Under the pieces are notes generated by a model, which was not told the origin of the DNA, did not search any database, and worked only from the letters and a program-made list of their open reading frames with translations. This document shows positions 25,123 to 33,373 of a DNA stretch of 64,000 nt, piece after piece. Source of the DNA: Variovorax paradoxus (GTDB taxonomy: Bacteria > Pseudomonadota > Gammaproteobacteria > Burkholderiales > Burkholderiaceae_C); the NCBI RefSeq assembly GCF_029919115.1, contig NZ_CP123990.1, positions 3,348,001 through 3,412,000 of the forward strand, given 5' to 3'. A program made the position numbers and the translations under genes. Position 1 is the stretch's first letter, and every line of letters starts with the position of its first letter.

Positions 25123-27281
25123 ATGAAAAACCATAACAACCCAGGTGCATCGGGCAAAGTGCGCTACCGGAACCATAGCAAATCGTGGGGGATGGCGGCG
25201 CTCGCCTTCGGTGCGGCGGTCTTCATCGCGGCCCCGGATGCCCAGGCTCAGTTGGCGCGCAAGCCCTCTTACTACCAGCAGCAGAACAACAAGGCCGCGC
25301 CCGAAGCCGCGCCCTCGCGACCGGCGGCGCCCGCGTCGCTGGCCGCGCTTCGCAGCCGGGGCGACTTCGACGCCCTGGCGCGTGTCTACGACGCCGGCAC
25401 GCCGATGCAGCTGGCGCACGTGCTCTTCGCCGTCGACCGCCGCGCCAAGCCCGTGCGCACCTACTACATCGACACCCCGCGCTTCCAGCTCCACGTGCGC
25501 TTCGTGCGCGACACCGGCCTTGCGCCCGGCGCGGGCAAGCGCGAGATCGACCGCAACTATCTTGTGCCGGACCGCCGCTTCCTGTTCGGCACGCTCAGCT
25601 GGCAGCAGAACATCGGCGCCTTCACCTACGAGTTCTGGGAGGGCGACCAGCTCACCCCCGCGCTGCTGCGGCAGGCCGATGCGCAGGTGAAGGCCAGCTT
25701 CTTTGCACCGGTCAGGTTCAAGACCAATTCGACGCTGCACGAGCGTGTTGCAAAAGAAACCGGCATCGACTTTGTCAGCCAGGAAGCGCTGATCCGCGAA
25801 CAGCCCTACATGCCCATGAACCTCGGCACGGCCACGGGCCGGGTGCGCATCGTCGACGAGGCCTCGGGTGCGAACGTGTTGAACGCGCTGCTGCCCGACG
25901 ACATTGCGGTGCTGCGCCAGGTGCCGATCAATCTGCCGCCCGTGGCCGGCGTGCTGACCGAGCGCCCTTCGACGGCGCTTTCGCACGTCAACCTGCTGGC
26001 CAAGGGTTGGGGCATTCCCAACGCCTATGTGCGCGATGCCGCGGCCGTGCTGCGCGAGCATGAAGGCCAGTGGGTGGCGCTGAAGGTCGCGGCCTCTGGC
26101 TACCAGTTGCGCCACCGGGCACGCCGCGATCTCGTCGGGTGCAAGGCGTGCTGCGCGAGCATGAAGGCCAGTGGGTGGCGCTGAAGGTCGCGGCCTCTGG
26201 CTACCAGTTGCGCCGCCTTGCACCCGACGAGATCGCGGCGCTGCCGCCGCGCAATGTGCGCACCGCCGCCATCGGCGCGGTGCCCGGTGGCGCAAAAGCC
26301 GCAAGGCCCGACCTGCGCGAAACCCGCCTGCTGCCGCTTGCCTCACTGCGCACGCGCAACAGCATGCAGTGCGGCTCCAAGGCCGCCAACCTCGGCGCGG
26401 TGCTGGCTGCGCGCATTCCGCAGACCACGGTGCCGGACGGCTTCTGCATTCCGTTTGCTCACTATGACCGCTTCATGCGCACCAACGGTCTTGCCGACCG
26501 CATCGCGCGAATGCAGCAGCAACCAGGTTTTGCAAGCGACCCGCAGATCCGGCAGAAGGCGCTCGCGCAACTTCGCGAAGAAATCGTGCAGTGGCCGGTC
26601 GATGCGGCCACTGCTGCGGCGTGGCGCGCCGCATGGCAATCGCAGCTGGGCGGCGGCGGCGTGTTCGTGCGCAGCTCGTCCAACTCGGAAGACCTGCCCG
26701 GCTTCAGCGGCGCGGGGCTCTACACGACGGTGCCCAACGTCAAGACTGGCGATGCACTCGAACTGGCGGTAAAGAAGGTGTGGGCATCGGTCTTCAACCC
26801 CGAAGCGTGGGAAGCGCGCAGCGCCGCGGGCTTTGGCGCCGAGTCGGTGCTGATGGGCGTGTTCGTGCAGACCGCCATCGATTCGGCCAATGCTGGCGTG
26901 ATGATCACGCGCGACCCGTTCGACGCCGGCCATCCGCATGCCACCTACATCTCGGCCAAGCGCGGCATCGGCATCCGCGTGGTCGAAGGCAAGCGCGTGG
27001 CGGAGCAGGTCATGTATTCGAGCTGGTCCAAGGCCGTCCAGGTGCTGAGCCGCTCGGCCGAAGAAACGGCGCTGCAGCTGGACAAGGACGGCGGCGTGAA
27101 GGAAGTGCCTGTGGAGGCCGGCCGCACCGTGCTCACCGATGAACTGGTGGTGCGTCTGGCCAACGTGGGCGCGGCCGTGAAGCGCGCGTTCGGCGGCGTC
27201 GACCAGGACATCGAATGGGCCACCGTGGGCGACCGCGTCGTGCTGCTGCAGGCGCGCCCCTATGTGGAGCGGCGCCGCTGA
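25123..27281 (+). pseudogene. PEP/pyruvate-binding (PEP-synthase-like) protein gene, frameshifted by a 101-bp insertion
   Basis: Two adjacent frames encode one protein. The first part (25123-26184) has a signal-like N-terminus (MAALAFGAAVFIAAPDAQAQ) and the phosphohistidine-type motif TALSHVNLLAKGWGIPNAYV. The second part (to 27281) is the ATP-grasp PEP/pyruvate-binding domain: CGSKAANLGAVLAARIP, VFVRSSSNSEDLPGFSGAG, QTAIDSANAGVMITRDPF and the end IEWATVGDRVVLLQARPYVE. A 101-bp insertion between them shifts the frame. Removing 26046-26146 restores one reading frame of 685 codons. As written, the first frame ends at 26184 without the ATP domain, so the protein should be inactive unless the insertion is a sequencing artefact. 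A signal peptide on such an enzyme is itself unusual. Confidence 0.85.
26046..26214. repeat. 68-bp direct duplication with a 33-bp inverted filler, breaking the gene
   Basis: 26046-26113 and 26147-26214 are identical over 68 bp. The 33 bp between them, 26114-26146, are not random: 26122-26147 is the exact reverse complement of 26215-26240 (26 bp), and 26107-26122 is the reverse complement of 26280-26295 (16 bp). This is what a double template switch to the opposite strand and back would leave. Confidence 0.93.
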
Positions 27282-27291
27282 TCCTTGCTGC

Positions 27292-29286
27292 TTACTTGTA
27301 CAACAGCTGCGGCAGCCAGAGCCCGATCTGCGGCCAGATGTACAGCAGCACGATGGCCAGTACCTGGATGCCCATGAAGGGCAGCATGCCCAGGAAAATC
27401 TGGTTCAGCGTCACGTGCGGCGGGCTCACGCCCTTCAGGTAGAAAGCCGCCATTGCCACCGGCGGGCTCAGGAACGCGGTTTGCAGGTTCAGCGCCACCA
27501 GCAAGCCGAAGAACAGCGGATCGACACCGAAGTTGTCCAGCAGCGGGATGAAGATGGGCATGAAGATCACGATGATCTCGGTCCACTCCAGCGGCCAGCC
27601 CAGCAGGAAGATGATCACCTGGCTCAGCACCAGGAACTGCACCTTCGTGAGGTTCATGCCCAGCACCCACTCTTCCACCAGCGCCTGTCCGCCGAGCAGC
27701 GCGAACGCCGCCGAGAAGATGGCCGAGCCCACGAATAGCCAGCACACCATGGCCGAGGTCTTGGCCGTGAGAAACACCGATTCCTTCAGCACCGACAGGT
27801 TCAGCCGCCGGTAGGCCGCCGCCAGCAGCATGCCGCCGAGCGCACCCATGGCCGCCGCCTCGGTGGGCGTTGCCAGGCCCAGCACGATCGAGCCGAGCAC
27901 CGACAGGATCAGCAGCACCAGCGGAAAGAACGAGGCCAGCAGCATCTTGAAGATCTCGAGCCGCGCAAAGCTCAGGAACAGGTAGAACAGCGCGACCATC
28001 GCGCCGAAGACGGCAAAGGTGACCCACCACCAGGTGGGTGCGGGGCGTACCGAAGCGCCTTCTGTCGCCGATGCTGCGGCGGCCGTGCCTGCGGCGGGCG
28101 GCTGCGCCGCGGTTGCCTCGGCTGGTGCGGCTGGTGCGGCTGCGCCGGGCGGTTCGGCCAGCGGGCCTGAAGAGGAAGGTGCCGCAGGCGAAGAAGGCGT
28201 GTCGGCGGAAGGGGGCTCCTGAAGACCGCCGGCGGCCGGCGGCTGCTGGAGGCCACCGGCGGAAGGCGGCTCCTGCAATCCCCCGCCGCCTGTGCTTTCG
28301 GCGGTGCCGCTGCGGGTGGCGCCGATCTCCTCGATCTCGTAGCGCGCCTGTGCCTCGACGGTGGTTACGGCCTTGTAGCTGAAGCCGGCAAAAAGCAGAA
28401 AGATAAGGCCGGGCATTGCGACGATGCCAAGCTGCCGCAGCACATGCGAAAACGGCACGTCCGCGTTGCGCCGGCCTTTCAGCAGCCCGATCACCGCATG
28501 CGCAGCGGGGCTGTCGGCCAGCCGCTGCGACAGCGGCGGCAGCGGCACCTCGCGTTCCGCCTGCGACAGCGGCGGTGCCCACTGGGGCTTGAGCCGCGCG
28601 ATGATGATCACGTACACCACATAGAGCGAGGCGAGCATCAGCCCCGGAAAGAATGCGCCCGCATACAGCTGCACCACCGAGACACCTGCGGTCGCGCCAT
28701 AGACGATCAGCAGCACCGAGGGCGGAATCAGGATGCCCAGGCACCCGCCGGCGGTGATGGCACCCGCGGCCAGCGGCACGCTGTAGCCGGCGCGCAGCAT
28801 GGCAGGCAGGGCCAGCAGGCCCATCAGCGTGACCACCGCGCCGACGATGCCGGTGGCGGTGGCAAAGATGGTGCAGGTGACCAGCGTGGCCACGGCCAGT
28901 GCACCCGGCAGCCGTGCCAGCGCCAAGTGCAGGCTCTTGAACAGCGACTCGATGAGATTGGCGCGCTCCACCAGGTAGCCCATGAAGACGAACAGCGGCA
29001 CCGCAATGAGCACGTCGTTGGCCATGGTCTTGTAGGCGGCCTGCACCATCAGGTCGAGCGTGCGGTGCCAGTCGCGGTCGTAAGCCAGCCAGGTGAAGAG
29101 CATGCCCATGCCCATCAGCGTGAACGCGGTCGGAAAGCCCAGCATGATGGCCACCACCACCAGCGAGAGCATGAGCAGGCCCAGGTGGCCGTTGGTGATG
29201 GTGTCGGCGCTCACGAGCACCGCGGCCGCGCCGCCCACGATCAGCGCCATGAACGACAGGCCGAACCAGAGTTCGCGGCGGATCAT
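27292..29286 (-). CDS. dctM: TRAP transporter large permease
   Basis: A 664-aa inner-membrane protein with about 13 helices in two blocks, including IVGAVVTLMGLLALPAMLRAG, AGAITAGGCLGILIPPSVLL and, in the second block, VLGLATPTEAAAMGALGGML and LSPPVAMAAFYLKGVSPPHV. It is much longer than the usual 430-aa DctM because residues of about 320-418 are a proline/alanine/glycine-rich loop with GGLQEPPSAGG-type repeats between the blocks. The start ATG overlaps the DctQ stop (ATGA). It moves a carboxylate with sodium or protons together with DctP and DctQ. Confidence 0.9.
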   Translation of the reverse strand: MIRRELWFGLSFMALIVGGAAAVLVSADTITNGHLGLLMLSLVVVAIMLGFPTAFTLMGMGMLFTWLAYDRDWHRTLDLMVQAAYKTMANDVLIAVPLFVFMGYLVERANLIESLFKSLHLALARLPGALAVATLVTCTIFATATGIVGAVVTLMGLLALPAMLRAGYSVPLAAGAITAGGCLGILIPPSVLLIVYGATAGVSVVQLYAGAFFPGLMLASLYVVYVIIIARLKPQWAPPLSQAEREVPLPPLSQRLADSPAAHAVIGLLKGRRNADVPFSHVLRQLGIVAMPGLIFLLFAGFSYKAVTTVEAQARYEIEEIGATRSGTAESTGGGGLQEPPSAGGLQQPPAAGGLQEPPSADTPSSPAAPSSSGPLAEPPGAAAPAAPAEATAAQPPAAGTAAAASATEGASVRPAPTWWWVTFAVFGAMVALFYLFLSFARLEIFKMLLASFFPLVLLILSVLGSIVLGLATPTEAAAMGALGGMLLAAAYRRLNLSVLKESVFLTAKTSAMVCWLFVGSAIFSAAFALLGGQALVEEWVLGMNLTKVQFLVLSQVIIFLLGWPLEWTEIIVIFMPIFIPLLDNFGVDPLFFGLLVALNLQTAFLSPPVAMAAFYLKGVSPPHVTLNQIFLGMLPFMGIQVLAIVLLYIWPQIGLWLPQLLYK

Positions 29287-29903
29287 CGTGCGGCCTCGTT
29301 GGAAGCCACCACGCGGTCGAGCGCGGCAATGTCTTCGTCCTTGACGTTGACCATCTCCTTGAGCTTCTCGACGTCGACCTCTTCCACGTCCTGCTCGCGC
29401 GAAGGCCACGCGCCGCTCTGGATGCACTGCACGCAGCGGATGATCTCGACCAGCCCCTGCAACAGCAGCGTGAAACCGGCGAGCGGAATGATGTACTTGA
29501 ACGGATAGAGCGGCAGCGGCTCGGCCGAGAAGGTCTGCTCGCGAATGGCGAGCGATTCGCCTGCATAGATCCACCCGGCCCAGGTCAGCGCCACGATGCC
29601 GGGCAGGAAGAAGACGATGTACAGCACCAGGTCGACCAGCGCCTGCGTGCGGGGACGGAAGAAGCCATAGAGCACGTCGCCGCGCACATGGCCGTTCTTG
29701 GAGAGCGTGTACGCGCCGGCCGTCATGAACATGGCGCCGTACAGCATGATCTGCGCGTCGAGCACCCAGGCGTGCGGGCGGTTGAGCGCATAGCGCGAAA
29801 ACACCTCCCAGCTGATCAGCAGCGTGAGCAGCAGCGCGCACCATGCGAAGGTCTTGCCGATCCATGTCGAGAAACGATCGACGGCCAACAGGAAAGATTG
29901 CAT
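29283..29903 (-). CDS. dctQ: TRAP transporter small permease
   Basis: A 206-aa four-helix inner-membrane subunit. It opens FLLAVDRFSTWIGKTFAWCA and has the DctQ motif LLISWEVFSRYALNRPHAWV with the conserved Arg and Pro. The C-terminal tail is charged and cytoplasmic (EEVDVEKLKEMVNVKDEDIA). The start ATG at 29903 follows GAGGAGTTC. It lies between the receptor gene and the large permease and is coupled to the latter by a 4-bp overlap. A hairpin in the 90-bp gap before it may set its expression below that of the receptor. Confidence 0.9.
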   Translation of the reverse strand: MQSFLLAVDRFSTWIGKTFAWCALLLTLLISWEVFSRYALNRPHAWVLDAQIMLYGAMFMTAGAYTLSKNGHVRGDVLYGFFRPRTQALVDLVLYIVFFLPGIVALTWAGWIYAGESLAIREQTFSAEPLPLYPFKYIIPLAGFTLLLQGLVEIIRCVQCIQSGAWPSREQDVEEVDVEKLKEMVNVKDEDIAALDRVVASNEAAR

Positions 29904-29952
29904 CGAAAAGAACTCCTCGCTGCGGCCGGCGCAGCATGGGCGGGCACGAAAA

Positions 29953-29976
29953 GAGGGCACCGCGCCGGGTGCCCTC
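29953..29976 (-). terminator. Hairpin with T-run between dctP and dctQ (attenuator candidate)
   Basis: Read on the minus strand, a 9-bp perfect stem GAGGGCACC/GGTGCCCTC with a 6-nt loop is followed at once by TTTTC. Between a receptor gene and its membrane genes such a structure usually gives partial termination or shields the upstream message, keeping the receptor in excess. Confidence 0.6.
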
Positions 29977-29993
29977 GCATCAACGGATCGACG

Positions 29994-31109
29994 TCAGGAC
30001 TTCTTGGCTTGCGAGCCGAAGTAGTGGTTGTAGGCCATCTTGAAATCGACCGTGTAGTCGTTGTGCCACTGGCCGGCGCGCTCGGCAAAAGCCTTTTGCG
30101 AGTCGAGTACCTTCTTGAACATCGGGTTCTCGGCAGCCTTCTTGGCAATGGTCTTGTCCCACGACGCAAGCTGCGCGCGCAAGATGGCGTCGGGCGTCTT
30201 GTAGAACTTGATGCCGGCCTTCTTCAGCTCGATGTAGTCTTGCGAGTTGCGCTGGATGGCCTTCCAGCTCATGTCGGCGCTGGACGCCTGCACTGCGTAG
30301 TCGATGATCGACTTCAGTTCGGCCGGCAACGCCGCGAGCTTGCCCTTGTTGAACAGGATCTCGAACTGCTCGCCCGACTGGTGGAAGCTTTGCAGCATGC
30401 AGTTCTTCGCCACGTCCGGGAAGCCCAGCACGCGGTCGCTCGACGCGTTGTTGAACTCGGCCGCATCGATGAGGCCGCGGTCCAGCGCCGGCACGATCTC
30501 GCCACCCGGCAGCGGGTTCACGGCCGTGCCCATGTCGGTGAACACGTCGACCGCCAAGCCCACGGTGCGGAACTTCAGGCCCTTCATGTCTTCCACGCGG
30601 GCCACCGGCTTCTTGAACCAGCCCAGCGGCTGCGTCGGCATGGGACCGTAGAGGTACGAGACCACGTCCAGGTTCAGGCTCTTGTAGATTTCCTCGATCA
30701 GCGCCTTGCCGCCGCCGTAGTTGTGCCAGGCCAGCACCATGTTGGCATCCATGCCGTAGCCGGGGCCCGACCCCCAGAGCGCGAGCGCCGAGTTCTTGCC
30801 GTACCAATAGGCCACCACGCCGTGGCCACCGTCGAGCGTGCCCTTGGCGACCGCGTCGAGCAGCTGAAAGGCGGGCACCACGGAGCCCGCCGGCAGCACT
30901 TCGATCTTCAGGCGGCTGCCCGCCATGTCGTTGACCTTCTTTGCGAAGTCTTGCGCGTACTCATGGAAGATGTCCTTGGCCGGCCAGGTGCTCTGAAAGC
31001 GCAGCGAAGTGGTCTGGGCCATGCTGACCATGGGCGCCGACATGGCGCCTGCGGCCACAGCTGCACCTTTGAGAAGATTGCGGCGGCGGGGTGATTTGCT
31101 CTCTGTCAT
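29994..31109 (-). CDS. dctP: TRAP transporter solute receptor (TakP-like)
   Basis: A 371-aa periplasmic receptor. The N-terminus has a twin-arginine signal (SPRRRNLLKGAAVAAGAM). The mature domain includes LRFQSTWPAKDIFHEYAQDF, GLKFRTVGLAVDVFTDMG with the carboxylate-binding Arg, and LIDAAEFNNASSDRVLGFPD, the region that in TakP relatives binds the 2-oxoacid with a metal. I start at 31109, which has GGAGCGAGA 5 bp upstream; 31124 has none. A 2-oxoacid or similar monocarboxylate is the likely ligand. First gene of the operon. Confidence 0.9.
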   Translation of the reverse strand: MTESKSPRRRNLLKGAAVAAGAMSAPMVSMAQTTSLRFQSTWPAKDIFHEYAQDFAKKVNDMAGSRLKIEVLPAGSVVPAFQLLDAVAKGTLDGGHGVVAYWYGKNSALALWGSGPGYGMDANMVLAWHNYGGGKALIEEIYKSLNLDVVSYLYGPMPTQPLGWFKKPVARVEDMKGLKFRTVGLAVDVFTDMGTAVNPLPGGEIVPALDRGLIDAAEFNNASSDRVLGFPDVAKNCMLQSFHQSGEQFEILFNKGKLAALPAELKSIIDYAVQASSADMSWKAIQRNSQDYIELKKAGIKFYKTPDAILRAQLASWDKTIAKKAAENPMFKKVLDSQKAFAERAGQWHNDYTVDFKMAYNHYFGSQAKKS

Positions 31110-31221
31110 GTTGTCTCGCTCCATACAAGTTCTGACTGAAGAAACCCTGCCCGCCTTCTTGGCGCTATGTTCGGCAGGCCCATGCGCATCTTTGGCGCGC
31201 TGGAATATGCGACAAACAGGG

Positions 31222-31241
31222 TTTTCACGAACTGGTGAAAA
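31222..31241. promoter_or_regulatory. 20-bp dyad in the dctP / rhodanese divergent promoter region
   Basis: TTTTCAC-GAACTG-GTGAAAA is a perfect 7+7 inverted repeat. It lies 113 bp before dctP and 89 bp before the rhodanese gene. A 12-bp palindrome, GCCTCCGGAGGC, follows at 31260-31271. These may bind a regulator encoded elsewhere, since no regulator gene adjoins the operon. Confidence 0.4.
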
Positions 31242-31329
31242 ATTCCATCATCCGGCGGGGCCTCCGGAGGCGGCGCAAAGGCGCTGTTGCCTGTGTCGAG
31301 AGCCCCGTCCATCAAAAGGACTCAAAGAC

Positions 31330-31743
31330 ATGACTGAACCCGTTGGGGAAAAGGGCTATGCCGGCGACGTGACGCCCGAGCAGGCCGCAGAGTGGATGAC
31401 AAGCGGCGAGGCCGTATTGGTCGACGTGCGCAGCGACGCCGAGCGCGAATGGGTCGGCTACGTACCGGGCGCCGTGCCGCTCGCCTGGAAGCAGTGGCCG
31501 GGCATGACGCTCAACCCGGCCTTCGACGGCGGCATCAGAGCTGCGGGCGAGGACGGCAACAAGAAGCTGGTGCTGCTGTGCCGCAGCGGCGTGCGCTCCA
31601 TCGCCGCCGCCAGGCGCGCGACAGAGCTGGGCCTGGAGGCGTACAACATCCTCGAGGGCTTTGAAGGCAATCCGGACGACAACGGGCACCGTGGGGTGCT
31701 TGGCGGCTGGCGCAAGCGCGGGTTGCCCTGGAAGCAGAACTAG
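31330..31743 (+). CDS. Rhodanese-like domain protein
   Basis: A 137-aa single-domain cytoplasmic protein. The sulfur-carrying cysteine is Cys84 in LLCRSGVRSIAAA. The N-terminal EAVLVDVRSDAEREWVGYVP is the CH2A-type motif of rhodaneses. The start ATG at 31330 follows AAAGGACTCAAAGAC; a longer reading from 31009 overlaps dctP and is not credible. It probably transfers sulfane sulfur, but the acceptor is unknown. It is divergent from the TRAP operon and convergent with kbp. Confidence 0.88.
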   Translation: MTEPVGEKGYAGDVTPEQAAEWMTSGEAVLVDVRSDAEREWVGYVPGAVPLAWKQWPGMTLNPAFDGGIRAAGEDGNKKLVLLCRSGVRSIAAARRATELGLEAYNILEGFEGNPDDNGHRGVLGGWRKRGLPWKQN

Positions 31744-31800
31744 GCGCGGGGTTTGGGTTGGGTTTGAGGGGGCGCATCAGGGCGGCGCACCCGCCGACGG

Positions 31801-31877
31801 GGTACCTTTCTCCGCGAATGTCCCCCGGCCTGCGGCCTCCTCCGCCCCGGGGGACATTCGCGGAGGGGAGTACCCGG
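31801..31877. repeat. Intergenic inverted repeat with 19-bp perfect arms
   Basis: CTCCGCGAATGTCCCCCGG at 31810-31828 and its reverse complement at 31847-31865 form a 19-bp stem with an 18-nt loop, and imperfect GGTAC/GTACC ends extend it. It lies between two convergent genes and looks like a REP/BIME-type dispersed element, different from the 55-bp unit found elsewhere in the window. Confidence 0.8.
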
Positions 31878-31943
31878 TGGCCTTTGCACACGCCCTGAAC
31901 AGCAGCCCTGAACAGCAGCGCCAAGAACAACAGCACAAAAAAC

Positions 31944-31974
31944 AAAAGGCCCACCGTCTCCAGTGGGCCTTTTT
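31944..31974. terminator. Bidirectional rho-independent terminator
   Basis: AAAAGGCCCAC and GTGGGCCTTTT pair over 11 bp with an 8-nt loop, with A-rich DNA before and a TTTTT run after. It serves the rhodanese gene on the plus strand and kbp on the minus strand. Confidence 0.85.
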
Positions 31975-31994
31975 CATCGGCGAGCTGAATCAGC

Positions 31995-32456
31995 TCAAAG
32001 CGCCGGAATGCGCAGCTTCTGCCCAGGATAGATCTTGTCCGGGTGGCTCAGCATCGGCTTGTTCGCCTCGAAGATCGCGTTGTACTTGTTGGCGTCGCCG
32101 TAGTACTTTTTGGAAATGGCCGAGAGCGTGTCGCCCTTCACCACGTCGTGGTACTGCGCCGGCGGCGCGGCGGGTGCGACCAGCTTGTTGTCGACACTCG
32201 TCACGTTGGCGACGTTGCCAGCGGCAAGCCCGGCCTTTTCGCTCGCTTCCTGCGACGGTGCCTGGCCTGCCAGCGTCACGACCCCCGTTGCAGCCGTGTA
32301 CGTTACCTCAAGGCCCGTGAGCCCGAGATTCTGCGTCTCGATGTAGGTCTTGATGGCAGCCGCGGCCTTGGTGTTCGCGTCCGGCTCGGCAGCCTGGGCC
32401 GACGAACCGCCGAACAGCTTTTCTCCTGCTTCCTTGATGAAACTCAGCAAACCCAT
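31995..32456 (-). CDS. kbp: BON/LysM protein, potassium-binding protein Kbp
   Basis: A 153-aa homologue of E. coli YgaU (Kbp), a cytoplasmic K+-binding protein. It opens MGLLSFIKEAGEKLFGG, has a BON domain (VVTLAGQAPSQEASEKAGLA) and ends with a LysM domain: VVKGDTLSAISKKYYGDANK and ANKPMLSHPDKIYPGQKLRI. There is no signal peptide, as expected for Kbp and unlike peptidoglycan-binding LysM proteins. The ATG at 32456 follows AAAGGAGTACCCC. A shared terminator lies at its 3' end. Confidence 0.93.
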   Translation of the reverse strand: MGLLSFIKEAGEKLFGGSSAQAAEPDANTKAAAAIKTYIETQNLGLTGLEVTYTAATGVVTLAGQAPSQEASEKAGLAAGNVANVTSVDNKLVAPAAPPAQYHDVVKGDTLSAISKKYYGDANKYNAIFEANKPMLSHPDKIYPGQKLRIPAL

Positions 32457-32582
32457 GGGGTACTCCTTTTGCCGTGGTAGGTGGGAATCGCGACTGTAAC
32501 GGCGGCAAGCGACCCTGGCGCGTAGTCCCTTGCCGCAAGTGCAAGCGACGGTAAGCGGCATAAAGTCGCAATAATCCCGCCC

Positions 32583-33359
32583 ATGGCTTCCCCCTTCCTC
32601 GCAATCGACATCGGCAACACCCGCCTCAAATGGGCTCTCTACGATGGCGCGCATCCGGGGGCCGCGCTGCAGGCGCACGGTGCGGAGTTTCTCGACCATA
32701 TCGAGCGCCTTGCCGAAGGTCCGTGGGCCGACCTGCCCGCGCCCGGCGCCATGCTGGGCTGCGTGGTGGCCGGCGATGCGGTGCGCCGCCGCGCCGAGGA
32801 ACAAATCGAGGAACGCTTCGAATGCGCGCCCCGCTGGGTGGTGGCGAGCGCGGCCGAGGCCGGCATCATCAATGGCTACGACCATCCGACGCGGCTGGGC
32901 GCCGACCGCTGGGTGGCGATGATCGGCGCACGCCATCGCATGCTCGGCACCGGCCCCGCCCGGCCGATGGTGGTGGTGATGATCGGCACCGCCGTCACGG
33001 TGGAGGCCATCGACGCCAGCGGCAAGTTCCTGGGCGGGTTGATCCTGCCGGGCCACGGCATCATGCTGCGGGCGCTCGAATCGGGTACGGCCGGGCTGCA
33101 CGTGCCCACGGGCGAGGTGCGCGAATTTCCCACCAACACCAGCGATGCGCTCACCAGCGGCGGCACCTACGCCATTGCCGGTGCGGTGGAGCGCATGGTG
33201 CAGCACGTGCGCTCGCACTGCGGCGCCGAGCCCGCCTGCTACATGACCGGCGGCGCGGGCTGGAAGATGGCGCCCGTCATGAACGGAGACTTCGAACTCG
33301 TCGAAAGCCTGATCATGGACGGCCTGCTGGTCATTGCCCGGGAACGGGCCAGCGAGTAG
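32583..33359 (+). CDS. coaX: Type III pantothenate kinase
   Basis: A 258-aa ASKHA-fold kinase that phosphorylates pantothenate, the first step of coenzyme A synthesis, needing a monovalent cation. Motifs are the phosphate-binding [34 protein letters not shown] with the catalytic Asp, [20 protein letters not shown] and [13 protein letters not shown]. Betaproteobacteria usually rely on this type instead of CoaA. It is convergent with a serine hydrolase gene 14 bp away. Its neighbour kbp binds K+, which may be chance. Confidence 0.93.
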   Translation: MASPFLAIDIGNTRLKWALYDGAHPGAALQAHGAEFLDHIERLAEGPWADLPAPGAMLGCVVAGDAVRRRAEEQIEERFECAPRWVVASAAEAGIINGYDHPTRLGADRWVAMIGARHRMLGTGPARPMVVVMIGTAVTVEAIDASGKFLGGLILPGHGIMLRALESGTAGLHVPTGEVREFPTNTSDALTSGGTYAIAGAVERMVQHVRSHCGAEPACYMTGGAGWKMAPVMNGDFELVESLIMDGLLVIARERASE

Positions 33360-33373
33360 AGCGCGTCTGGAAG

